Shown: positions 45,879 to 57,379 of the stretch, piece by piece
How positions within the stretch are numbered: the stretch's first letter is position 1
Layout of the letters: the number at the start of each line of letters is the position of its first letter
NCBI RefSeq assembly: GCF_000711695.1
Contig: NW_013547020.1
Location: 310,001 to 374,000 of the forward strand
Source: Tilletiaria anomala UBC 951
Lineage: Eukaryota; Basidiomycota; Exobasidiomycetes; Georgefischeriales; Tilletiariaceae
Direction: 5' to 3'
Length of the DNA stretch: 64,000 nucleotides
Translations under genes and position numbers: made by a program
The notes under the pieces: generated by a model
What the model was told of the DNA's origin: nothing
The model's database searches: none
Seen by the model: only the letters and a program-made list of their open reading frames with translations

Positions 45879-46413
45879 AGCAGAGTGCATCTGTAGTATG
45901 TTCAGTCGGTGAAATTCTCACGTCTGGTACTACCGAACGTCCCCGATCAGCATGAGTGTGTGTGCATGTGCGAACGCACTTGCAGAATTTGTCTTAATAT
46001 CACAGCTTGATTGGGAGGAGTTAGTGATCATATGATGTGACTGGGGAAAGAAAAAGAAAGAATTGGAGCCAAGCTGATGAGGCTGAGACAGCGCGGCACA
46101 CCCCACACATGGCGGCACAGTCAGGGTTAATAATAGCTAATGCCCCCAAAGGCAGCGCTTATAAAGGTGCATGCCGTATGTACAAGCATGAGTCTTCAAA
46201 GCCATTGTCTAAGAGCAAGTCGTCGTATCAATGCTACCAGACACAGTGCAATCGTGAAGGTGACGACAGGCGCTGTCGACGTTGGAAGTCGTGTTGCCAC
46301 CGTAGTGACCTTCAAGGCGAAACCCTTGATCCCGATAGCAGAGCCCTGAAGAGGCACAACAACGACCACAACAATATACAAGTCACTCCTGCGGCATCGC
46401 CACTTGTACTCGA
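45879..46413. other. Region between RRP6 and GID7
   Basis: About 535 nt with a TATA-like TATAAAG at 46160-46166 followed by ATG codons, among them 46188 (MSLQSHCLRASRR...). It probably holds the GID7 promoter and its unresolved first exon(s). Confidence 0.4.
46160..46166 (+). promoter_or_regulatory. TATA-like box upstream of GID7
   Basis: TATAAAG in a GC-rich context, 22 nt before the next ATG (46188) and about 250 nt before the open GID7 frame. Supported by sequence match and position only. Confidence 0.3.
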
Positions 46414-49400
46414 TTGCTCATTGCGTCCCCGAAACAGATCATCAACCTGCCCATCTTGGCCTGGGCATTCACGAGCGAACAAGGAAGCAAAGAGGCAGGC
46501 AGAGTGCATCGCGTCAACATTTCCGAACAGGTGGCGTCCAGCAGGCGCGCGAGCTCGAGTCAGGACGGCGAGAATAGGCCGGACGAGTCCGTCAGTGGAG
46601 GCGGCGGTAGTGCCGAAAGCATCCTCCTAGCGACTAGCAGTGGTCTCCGCAGGAGAAATAGGAATTCTTTGGGCAGCCATCTGCTGGCTCGAGCCGCTGC
46701 GAGTGCCGCGGTCACCACATCATCACGTCCAACGGCACCTGCTGTTACTCTCATAGCTACACCCAGTGCAACTACGCATGCACGGAGGCCAAGTGCACAC
46801 GTTTCAGGGCTGTCACTCAACGGAAACATCGAATGGATCGACCCCACCTCAATTACTGCGTCCGGTTCGTCGGCAGGTGGTCCAAGCACTCGTACAACCA
46901 GAGCTAGATCAGAAAGACTCGGCGAGCAAGACTGCATCGAGACAGCCGACACTGACACTTTGCACGGCCAGCCCCGGGCCAAGCGAACACGAATCGATAT
47001 GAGCAGCACTGATCGAGCAGAAGCGCAATTCAGACCAAGCTCGATGTCGAGAGATTCAGCGACTGACACTTCCTTGGGCGAGGGATCAAGTGTGGGGCCA
47101 GCAGACGCGGATGCGAACATGAGCATGTCTGTCACTTTCGAGCTGCCGCCAGGCGCGACTTCCGGTATGGATTCCACGTCGTCATCAACATCATCTGCAG
47201 TTGGCGCAACGGCATCGGGCTCAGTGCTTACGTTGGACACGTCTGCGGAAAGTCCAACGCTGTTGCCCATCACAGACGCCGGCAATCCGCTTATCTCGCC
47301 CGTCGTCGGCACCGCGTCTTCCGCTTCTTCGCATGACTATGCGTCGGCCGGAGAAGGCCTCTCCGAGAGCGTACACAATGGTGCAGCGTACGGGCGCAGC
47401 GGGGCTCTTGGGGTGCTAGGTAATGGCAGTAGCGCTTCTGGTCACAGCGGGCTTTCGCAAAGCGGAGCTGCTGCTGTTGGAAGTTCAGGATCTTTACGTG
47501 GAGGAGGAGGTAGCAGTGGCGGTGGAGCGAAGCCGCGCGCCGAGGGCAGCCGCCGAGGTTCCGTTTCCAACGGTGGCAGCACAAAGACGACGGAACACCC
47601 CAATGGGTCCATGTCTCGGCTCGCGAACGGCGGAAATTTGGGTCCCAGTGCGGCATCGATCGCTCTCGGTCTGCCTACCGACGACGGACACTTCAGGCCG
47701 CTCCATGAGGGAAGCACAGTCGATGCGAGAGAGTTTGTCAGGCTCACGCTGCAGAGCCTTCGAGACCTAGGATTAGAGTGAGTTCTAATAGAATCATTTC
47801 AACAGTTCGTCTTTGCGGTAACATTGCCATTCACAAATCAACAATGTCCACACAGATCAGCGGCAAAAGCGCTTGAGCAGGAATCCGGCGTGACTCTCGA
47901 ACACCCTTCCATCAATGCCTTCCGCGGCGCCGTCCTCACCGGAGACTGGCGCAATGCCGAGCGACTTCTCCTTGACGGGCTGATGTACAGCGCGTCGCGA
48001 CGGCCACATTCATCTGTGACAGTCGCGGTCACAGCCGCACAAGCAGACGGTGGAAAGAACGGTGCGCCTTCCGCGAGCAGTAGTGGCGTGATGAATGGTG
48101 TTGGGCACTCAGCAGCGCCTGCACATGCACCAGCTGTGCAAATCGAGAGCGTCTTGCGATCTCCAGAGACTAGGAATTGGGAAGTGCGTTCACTACCACA
48201 TCCTTTGCCCGAGCAAACAACATTCGAGCACATGACTGACACGTGCTACTTATGCTCTTTATTCCGCAGTACATCAAGTTTCTCATCCAGCAGCAACGAT
48301 ATCTGGAACTTTTGGAAGCCAAGCAGACTGCCAAGGCGCTTTCGCTGCTGCGACGGCGTCTGGCGCCCCTCAACTATGGTTCAGAGCGGCTGCAGCAGCT
48401 TTCGAGCTTAGTAATCTGTGCTAGCTCAGAAGAGCTGCGTGAAAAGGCACATTGGGAAGGGACAGGCGAGGCGTCCAGACGAAGACTCTTGCGGGAGATT
48501 GAAGGTGCGTTCGCAATCAACGGTGACTTTGCGTTCCCCTCAACCACATTCTCGCTGAAATGTGCTCTTATGATAACAGAGGCCATCTCACCTCTGGTCA
48601 TGCTGCCTTCGAGACGCCTTTCAACGCTCCTACAGCAAGCACAGACACTGCAGAAGCACCAGGACCCTTTCTATAACAATCCCTCCAATACCCATCTCTC
48701 ACTCTATGTTGACCACCGCTCCAACCGCTCTCATTTCCCTTCGCGCTCGGCACGTGTCTTAGAAGGCCATACGGACGAGGTCTGGGACATTGCGTTCTCT
48801 AACGATGGGTTGCGACTGGCATCTGGCAGCAGAGACCGATTCGTCATCATCTGGAGGGCCGGAGAGACGTTCGAGATTGAGCGCAAGCTTGGTCCGCACC
48901 AGGATGCGGTCCACTGCGTTGCCTGGTCACCCGACGGGGAGCTTCTCGTTGTCACTTCTGATCCGGACGTGACACTCTGGGACGTAGCGACGGGCAAGAG
49001 CAAGCGCCTCACAGAGCACATGTACCGCGTCGGCGCCGCTTGCTGGGTCCCAGACGGCTCGGGGTTTATCACAGGAGGCGAAGATGCCAAGGTGGTGTTC
49101 TGGAATCGGGATGGCAGCGTCAAGAGAGTCTGGCAGACAGCGCCATTCAGGTTGATCGCCCTTGACATTTCTGCTGACGGAAAGCATCTTGTTGCCGTTG
49201 CATTCCGGCATTCTGCACCGCCTCAGCATGCACAAGGCAGCGTTGCGAGCAACAGCAATACCTATCACACTTATCATGCTACTAGCACGTCGGGAGCGCC
49301 TATGGTCGACATGTCAGATGTTCGCTCGAGCTTGCGCTCGTCGACTTCCCCGCGCAGCTGGAGCGGCACTCCATCATCCATTTCCAGCAATGAGGCAGAC

Positions 49401-50162
49401 CACAACCTCGCCACTGATCTCGGAGGGGGCTCGCGAAGCATGGGTGACGAGCGGTACAAGATCGTTTTCTTTGACTTGCATCGGCACGTCGAGACTGGCT
49501 CGATCTACATGGCAGAGGAGATGAGCTCGGTTAAGATCAGCGAAGACTCGCGATACGCATTGATCAACCAGCGACCAAACGAGGCCAGGCTGTGGGACAT
49601 TGAACATCAAAGCATGGTGTCCCGCTATTTTGGCCATCAAATGACGAAGCACATCATTCGTAGTTGCTTTGGCGGCGTGGACAAAAGCTTTATCATTAGT
49701 GGTAGCGAAGGTGAGGCACTGACCCAATTATCTCAATTCTATAAACGTTTGATCTAACCGTCCATTGCCCGCCTCGCAGATGCCACAATCTACATGTACC
49801 ACCGCGCGTCTGGCCGACTGTTAGAGAAGCTCGAAGGTCATGGACCGGGCTGTATCAACTCAGTTGCTTGGCATCCAACGAACGCAGCGATCCTGGCATC
49901 GTGCAGCGATGATCGGACAGTGCGGATATGGGGACCCGGGACATCCCAATCCGGTTACGCACGCATCCATTCCACCTCCATCTCCACTCGGCCCAAAGTA
50001 AGGGAGGAGCGGCAGGATGGTAGCGAGGATTCGTCGAATGGTCCGACGCCGTTTCCGTGGGCTATGTCACCGGCCCCACAAGCTCCTGGCTCACCATTCT
50101 TCCCGACTGTTCAGCCGTCATCTGACAATGAAGATGACGAGGCGATGGAGGAGGCCATCTGA
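46414..50162 (+). CDS. GID7: GID/CTLH ubiquitin-ligase subunit GID7 (WDR26-like)
   Basis: Exons: about 46414-47777, 47856-48183, 48270-48504, 48580-49710, 49780-50162; roughly 1,146 residues from the start of the open frame. No in-frame ATG occurs before the conserved part, so the true start is probably in an upstream exon (candidate ATG 46188). After a 430-residue Ser/Gly-rich disordered region comes a LisH motif (REFVRLTLQSLRDLGLESAA), CTLH (INAFRGAVLTGDWRNAERLL, YIKFLIQQQRYLELLEAKQ), VMLPSRRLSTLLQQA, and WD40 repeats from LEGHTDEVWDIAFSNDGLRL through SVAWHPTNAAILASCSDDRT. This is the layout of Gid7/WDR26, which supports supramolecular assembly of the GID E3 that degrades gluconeogenic enzymes. 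A Ser-rich loop interrupts the propeller. The 75-nt third intron is stop-free. Confidence 0.88.
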
Positions 50163-50333
50163 GAACATGTCACAAGTTTTAATTACATGCCCCCATACTC
50201 CCTCGCACACGCATTCAATATCGCCTGATGTTACATACATTTTCTTGTATGATATACGCAATCACCAGCACAGCACACCAATCACCACAACCCATATCAA
50301 CAATCTAACCTCAGGCGTACATTGCAGAATCGA

Positions 50334-53039
50334 TTATAGTTCGTCGACATCCCTGCGAACCCGCCCTTCGCTTTTTCCTTCCTGACCCTGGTCATGCTCA
50401 CGTGCGCCACCAGCGGCTGCGTAGTGCTTTTCAACGCGTTCATAGAGCGTCTGCTCTCGGAATTGCGGCGCCATCGTGCCACCGGCTGTGCGCAGGTCAT
50501 TTGCATCGAATGTAACATCAACGCCGTCGAATTCTTGCGCCTGCTGCCGTTCCTCCGCTGGATCGATGCCGAGCACCCGCATGAACAGTTCGGACATGAC
50601 CTTCATGCGCTCGTGCGCGGACGCCACGTCCGACTCTTCTTCTTCTGCTGCTGCTTTCCTCTTCACGGTGGCTTGCTTTTGCAATGACTGGGTGCCGGGA
50701 GGCTTCTTGCGCCGTTGAAGCAGCACATGCCGATCCCGCTCCATCATCTGCGTCAGCTGTGCGCGAAGCTGCGTTTCCAAATGTTCCCACTGCTCCCGCT
50801 GTCCCGGGGGCTCGCGCTTGCCTGCTGCTCCACCCCCAGCCCCAGCCCCAGCACCGCCGCCTTTCGCTTGGCGTTGCCGCCGGATGGATGCGAGATCGGT
50901 GGGCTCGATCTTGATCTCAAGCATCTCGTGGCCCTCTGGTGCTGCAGCGCCCTGCGCGATCGCCTCTTGCAGGAGGGTGTCGAGCCCGAGCGCTTCCAAC
51001 TGGTCCGAAGGGATGGTCATAGTGTCCAGCACAATTGCGCCGTTCTCATCGATGCGCATGACGAGCAGCGCTTCATCAGGGTACTGATGATGCACTTCGC
51101 TTTCCTGCTGGGATGGACTGGGCACTTGCGCCTGACCATCCTGGGGAGATCCTTTCTGCGCACCCCTCTCTTGCCCGTAGGATCCCTTGCCCTCCTCATG
51201 TGCTTGCCCCAACGCCTCTTCATGGGTATTTCTGCGCTGCTCCTTCTCCAATCTGAGCTGCTCCTGTTCCGCATCTGCCGCACCCAGATCTTCAGCAGCG
51301 GAAGCCACCGATCCGATGCTAGGCGCCACTTTTCTGCTGCCACCCACCTTTGCGTTCATCCCTGAGGCAGTAGCGCCAGCAGCGGGCAGCGGGACCCAAT
51401 CATCCGCAACGATGGGCCGACAGTGGATCTCATTGACGTGCTCATCCTGACCGACGAGGAATGCGGGCTCTTCGCACAGGCGTGGCGTCTCGATGACAAT
51501 GACATAGTTGCACGTCGTCACCTCTTTGATTAGAGCGATACGTTCCTTTGCTTTGCGATTGCAGTGGTACTGGAAGGCGAGCGGCCAGGATATTGAAACT
51601 TCAATTCATAAGAGCGCGCCAATTGTACAGACCTCGATGCGGCTGCTCACCTGAACCTCAGTCATACGCGGCTCTCCGTTGACCTTGCAGCGTGTGCCGT
51701 CGGTCCAGGGCTGCGCGAGATAACGCTGCTCCTCGCCTGCTCCAAAACGGGTGACCTCCATCAGCTCCGTTCCTGACGCTGCACTTGTCGCTTCCGACGT
51801 GCGATCGTGCATGATTGCTGCGGCAGGCTCGTCCTTGGCGAGCTTGTGGGAGGAACCGTCCTCGATGGTCCCCTTTCGCACCTCCCTGCGCCTTCGCGGA
51901 TGTTCATCGTCTGAACGGCCTCGCTCCCATTCGGTGAAATGCAACTTGGTCCCCGCGATGGTCTCCACGCCTCGATTCCATCGACCCAGCACGTACGCAT
52001 CGGAATCCTTGTCTTCAATCGGTTCCTGTGGCGGGATGAGGGCTTTGAAGTTGGTGCCCGCCAGTTCGGACGGAAGCTTGACCTCGTAGACGATCTGCCC
52101 GTGCTCGAGTTGGCGCTCGACGATCTGCGATTGCGCCTGTCGGCGCTGTCGGCGTTGCTCCTCTTCACTCAAGGTAGAGGAGGCGCCAGCCTGGTGCGCT
52201 TTCTGCTGCTGCGTCGCTGCGACGTTGACGGCGGTGGCAGGTGGGAGCGCCTTGAATTGGCGGATACTGCGGCCGTGGCAGAAAGCGTAGGTGAACCAGT
52301 CGGCCGTCTGATATAGACAGTAGTTCTTCAGTGGTTCAAGCAGCGTGAGGCCGTGTGCAATGATGCGCTTGCGTTCTGATTCGAGTGCAGCGACTGCAAT
52401 CTCCTCCTGTCGCGCATCGGAAGTGCCAGATGCGTTGTGCAGGATTTGGTGCAGATAGGCTGATGACGAGTAGAGGGCTTCATGCGCCAAGTCTGTGCGC
52501 GGTGTTGGGATGTGGCACAAGTGCACCGTATCCCGACTACTGCGAATTAGCTGGTGCGTCCCAGGGCCACGGCCGTTTGCGGTGAGCGACGGGTTTGCGG
52601 CACATCCCTGTCCCGCAACAAGTGCCGCCTCAGCGGTAGGAGCACGAAGGGATAGGTCGGACGATGAGGCTTGCAGAAAATCTAAAGCGCTAGCATTGCG
52701 AACGGGATTCTGGTCATCGTAGATGATCTTGAATGCTGGCTGGGCGTACAGGTCTTCTGGAAAGCGCTGCGAGGATAGGCCGGACCCGCGACCGGGCCTT
52801 CCCAGCCGTAGGTGAGAGAAGGCGTGCCGAGAATGCTGATCCTCTCCGGAAGCGGACCCCTGCTCCTGAGTCTGATGCCCGAAAGTGTGCTCGTCGGATG
52901 GCTGTCCAGTGGTCGTCTCTGCCGACCCCCCCCTCGCTGTAACGCTAAGCTGGGCGAGGAACGCTGCCACAAGGAACGCGACGAGGAACACCGTCCTTGG
53001 GCCCCGCAGGCCGCGGCGCTGTACTCTCGCACGGTTCAT
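50334..53039 (-). CDS. YOS9: ER quality-control lectin Yos9 / OS-9
   Basis: Two exons, 53039-51651 and 51569-50334 (81-nt intron); 2,625 nt, 874 residues. The start ATG gives a signal peptide with a hydrophobic core VFLVAFLVAAFLAQLSV. The MRH mannose-binding domain begins near residue 236 (NYCLYQTADWFTYAFCHGRS) and closes after the splice (KVNGEPRMTEVQ|YHCNRK, IALIKEVTTCNYVIVIETPR). YVLGRWN lies between, as in OS-9. A long acidic/Gln-rich tail follows and the protein ends VDEL, a KDEL/HDEL-type ER retrieval signal, matching the HDEL end of yeast Yos9. Role: reading trimmed N-glycans on misfolded proteins for the Hrd1 ERAD ligase in the ER lumen. It diverges from the next gene (441 nt between starts). 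Confidence 0.9.
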
Positions 53040-53480
53040 TGTGTTGCCAAGTGCGCCCGAATCATCGTCTGTGCGGAAGTTTGGTACGCCTGCGACTGAC
53101 CGTGGACGCCTCTGCCCGTATCGGATGCCAGACTGAAGGCTGCTTTGCTTGTATGTATAGAAGTAGCCATGTAGCTTGGCGGTTTGACTCGATGGATGTG
53201 GGAACAGAATCGGTGACTTTCGCCTAATAAGTTGCCGATCACGTGCCGTTTTTCTTCGGCAGTGTCGGCAGACGGACAGCGACAAGTGGAGTTGGAGCAG
53301 ACTTGGCTCATCGTGTGGCAGTGTTCCCTCGAAGCATCGAACAAACGTCACCGTCTCCCGACCTCGTCGATAAGGGCGGACAGAAATAGGTATGACCCTC
53401 GGACGGAGAGCAGGGTCCCTCGTACTAGATAGTAGAGAAGCGATCCCACTCCTGAGGGTTCGGCTTTTGATTCAACCGAC
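53040..53480. promoter_or_regulatory. Divergent promoter, YOS9 / unknown gene
   Basis: 441 nt between two divergent start codons. The frame upstream of the YOS9 ATG stays open but without family resemblance, so it is taken as leader. No other feature seen. Confidence 0.4.
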
Positions 53481-55371
53481 ATGGCGCTCGATCCGCAACT
53501 GTACACGCTGCACTTTGCGCGCCGTCTACGGCAGCAGGACACAGTCGATATCGTGAGTGTCACGCTGCTGGCTTCGCCGGCAGGTAGGGATAGCTCTTCG
53601 TCCTCAGTGCTGACCGGATCAGCCGCTTCTCTGTCATCAGGTCGAGGCATCGTCGAAAGACACTTCGCACCCCCTCTACATCCGACAGAGAGCGCGACGG
53701 TCACCAATCTACGACACCATCCTGCTTGATGGCCTACTCGACCAGCCTCTGGCATCCGTCTCCTCCGCCTCGTCCTCCAATCGAACCAAATTAATCAAGC
53801 TGCACTATCCGGAATCCTCGACGCAGCTTCAAAAGCAAGGCCTAACGTTCGCGCAGGAATGGAGGTTCCAGTGGGAGGGCTCCACGTACGCTTGGAAGCG
53901 CGAGTCGTCATTCGGCGGGGGCGGGCCAGGCAAGAACGAGTATAGTTGCTGGGCGATACGCACGCCCGATCCTAACATATGGATCAGCATCTACAAGCCT
54001 ATTATAGGTGGTGTGAGACGCAAGGGTGGAGCCATCCCGAACGGTGTGGACAACGGCAGCAAGCAGCGGCAAGAGCCACTGTCCGCCGTTGAGGCATTCA
54101 TGCAAGTCCTCGATCACAATATTGCACGCATAGACCCAGCCGTGCAAGATCGCAAAGGGCTCGAGATCGCCATGCTCATGGCCCTCTGCTCGATCCTTGA
54201 CCAGGATTACGATGAGAAGTACCGAGATCCGTCGGAGAACATGTACTTGTCCACCACGCCCTGTGGCTCCGGGAGCTTGGGCGCGCAAAGCGCCGGTGCA
54301 AGCAAAGATGCTGATAAGAAGGGTCTCGTTTCCAATGTGGATTCTCTATTGCTCAAAGGCAGGCAGCACTCATTTGGTGGTAGCTCAGATGGCGTCGAAG
54401 TGGGTCCGCATGTGCCATTGCGCCTCGGCAGACGAGCTAACTAACAAGTCTTCCCTCCCCGTCAGACGTCTCCGAACGAGATTCATATCAAAGCGTGGGG
54501 TGAAGTTTCCGAATACGTGTCACACTGCATAACGCTCTTGCGAGATGATGGCCCTGCTCCACAGTCTTCATTGGAGCAGACATCGAATAGTCACGGACAT
54601 GGACTATCGATCATCCTCCTGAAGACTTCTTCACCAGAGACTGCGCAGAAGGCTGTCGCTGTCGCTGCGGGAGTCAAGGCTGCATTCTACCGTCTTCCAG
54701 AAGAGAAGAAGGGCAAGAATTCTGGAGAGGAGCTATTCCAATACTTACGAACGGAGGATGTGCCTCGTGCTGGCCCTTCGTCATCAGCGGACGGCGACGC
54801 AGCGGCAGCGTTGTCATCACCATCGAGAGCGAGCAAGCCAGGTGGGCGGCCCATTATCAAGCTGAACGCGCCGCCGCCCGGCCCACCAGCCCCTCCCAAG
54901 CCCAAACCGGAGCCGTCCAAAGTGCATGGGAGCACTGCGAATGCATCGTACATTCCGCCCTCGTCCCTGACGATCTACCTCTCGAAAGAACGAATAGCAG
55001 AGCTCGAGCCGAAAGGCCAGCCTGCACCGCGTATACCGCCGAAGGGGTACTCTACAGCAGGAGCAAAGTCGCCGTCAGCGCCAGCGCAGCACTCACCACC
55101 GAAAGCGTTCGTGCCGTCCGGTCACCGGCCGCCGCTTGCGGCTCTGCCGTTCGGCTACGGCGTAACCGACAGCAGTGGCTCACCGATAAGCACGGGAACA
55201 AGCGCGAGCACGAACATGACAATGGGTATGCAGCTGGGTGGCCCATTTCGCCCGCACAAGAGTTCGTCGCGGCCTGCCAGCACAGGTGAGCCAGCGTCAG
55301 AGGAAGCGGGCAGCGGAGTTAAAGACGGGCTCAAGGGGAAGTTATTTGGCAAGCTGGGCATCAAGAATTGA
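53481..55371 (+). CDS. Conserved-looking fungal protein of unknown function
   Basis: Three exons, 53481-53552, 53641-54399, 54466-55371; 1,737 nt, 578 residues. All junctions keep phase 0; the second intron has a perfect CTAAC branch site. The first 240 residues look globular: YTLHFARRLRQQDTVDI, IYDTILLDGLLDQPL, a beta-rich EWRFQWEGSTYAWKRESS / YSCWAIRTPDPNIWISIYKP, and helical RKGLEIAMLMALCSILDQDY. The beta segment reminds me of tubby/LURP-like folds, a weak impression only. A second folded part follows (SPNEIHIKAWGEVSEYVSHC, AAGVKAAFYRLPEEKKGKN), then a long Pro/Ser/Gly tail ending KGKLFGKLGIKN. No signal peptide or membrane helix. I do not recognise the family and assign no function. Confidence 0.75.
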
Positions 55372-55838
55372 GGCCTGTGGATGCCGTCCATTGTTTATTC
55401 CTTGTCTCCTGCGCATCATTTAGCTCTCACTCGTGTATCAGCGCACAACTCCAGCTTGCACATTTCGTTGAGGGTGGCGTTAAAGTCTGTTTGGATTTTG
55501 GATACCGTGAGGTATGGGCAAGCCAAAAAGGAGCAGTGCATCGGGGTTGGGGACGTCCAGTTTCCAGGCACCCACCTCTTTTTTGGCTGTCGCTGCAAGT
55601 TCTCCAATTCATCTGTCAGGCCGGCTCGCATGCTCCTCTATCAAGCGAGGCCATACATCTCTAACGGGTCTGAACATCAGCTTCCGCTGGCCAACGGCTT
55701 CCAAGCCTACCGTGCGAAGCGTGCATAGGCCTTTCGGAGTCGTGCAGCGGAGTCGGAGGCGCCAGCGCAACGCTCGGCCACCGAGCACGGTACCCCCAGT
55801 TGCTTGCCCAACCATCCGCGGGGGAGAGGGGATCGTCT

Positions 55839-56685
55839 ATCGGCTGCGAAGCTGTGGATCAGCTACGCGCGGGTCAATGGATTCGTACGAGATGCGAGAG
55901 CTTCGGCCGTCAGTTTCAAGTAAAGGGCCCCGGACTGGAAGGACTGGTCGCAGAATTAGAGCAGAAAGCGGCACAGCCAAGCTCGTCAGCGTTGTCGGAG
56001 CTCACGGCCGACTCGGCGCAGAAAAGCACACCGAAGTTATCTGCAGCTCTCAACAGAAGCGCCTGCGTTAAATGGGGCTCCACCCAAGACCAAAGCCAAA
56101 TACGTGTCACTTCTACAGCGCTGCGAGCTTTGCCATCAGAGAAAAAGCAATTTCTCCTGTGACACTATGCAGCGGCTGTGAGCTGGAAACCACCGCTATA
56201 CAAGGTGCGAAAACTAAAGCTTGCATGCGAAGCACAAGGCCCCAAGCTAGGACAGCTAGTTGCAGCGTTGGACCAACGAGCGGCACAGCAAGCTCATTCA
56301 GGTCATCGCACCGGACCGTGAACAAGGCGCAGACTTGGTCAAGGCGAAGCAGAACATGAAGACAGTCGATGCCACTGCCCATGGTCCCACTCCACCCCGG
56401 CCAATGGAGGCCATGGATCCGTCAGAACACGCCAGCGGCGTGTTGGACAGCAGGCCTACAGATACTTGCACGCCACCGCTTCAATCTAAGTACGCGAAGC
56501 TGCACCTTACACGGCGCTGTGAACCTTGTCGTCAAAATAATTATTCACCCTGCTGCGCTTTGCAACGGCTATAAGCGGGCGACTGGCGTTGCATGCGATG
56601 CGCGACCCATCACCTGTAATGCTTGGTCAAAGGGCAGAAACTAACCCCGCTGGTTGCGAAATGGGAGCAGTGGAGGGTTCTTCAT
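55839..56685 (+). repeat. Three diverged copies of a cysteine-bearing coding-like unit
   Basis: Copies at about 55839-55981, 56098-56294 and 56488-56685. They share a frame-level pattern: CEAVDQLRAGQWIRTRCES in copy 1, RCELCHQRKSNFSCDTMQRL in copy 2, RCEPCRQNNYSPCCALQRL in copy 3, each followed by a K/Q-G-P/Q-K-L...LVA segment and, in copies 1 and 2, an (E/D)Q(K/R)AAQ end. The C-x2-C ... C ... TRC spacing faintly recalls fungal Zn2Cys6 clusters. No copy sits in a long uninterrupted frame. Interpreted as relics of a tandemly duplicated gene or of exons with internal repeats. Confidence 0.45.
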
Positions 56686-57379
56686 CAGACCATGGAGACG
56701 GCACACGACGGCAGACCACAAAGGTTGGATATACCCACAGCGGCGAGTCCTTCAAGCAAAGCTTCACAGGCTGCCGCGAGGTCCGAAGACTCTCGGCAGG
56801 TTGGTTTGTCTCCACTTCCAAACTATGGAAGCTTGATGGCAGGAAAACTCTTGCCGTCGACAGCTTTGAGATCCGCATGCGCGTGTTCAAAAGAACCTTG
56901 TAACGAAGTGAATTCACAAGCTCTCCAAGCTGCAATTACAAGGTTTCCTGCGCAACCGATCGAGCTCTTGCCGAGGCCATCTGCAGCTGGCGCGCAAGCT
57001 AGCCAAACAAGCCAAACAAGAACCCTCTCAGACAAATCAGAGCCTTCTCGTGCGTCTTCGGAAGCAAATGTCCGACTCAGATGTCGCAGCCTAGCATTGG
57101 GTGCCAGTCACCTTTTTGGCTTGGGGCTCATCCCATACTAGCGCTCTGTCCCGGGCACAAGGTCGCAACGTCGAATCTGTGGAGCACTTCAGTTATCCTA
57201 TTTTCCCGCTGCTTGGAGACTCGTTTTGGGGCCAGATTTTAAGAAACGAAGTGATTGCCGCCCCAAGTTCGAACGGAAATGGTCTTGGCATGCCCGATCT
57301 GAACTTGTCGCTCATGATGCAGTCATTTTGCGCCTTCATAGCTGATTAGTCTACCTATCATTCTCCGGCTCTTTGCGGT

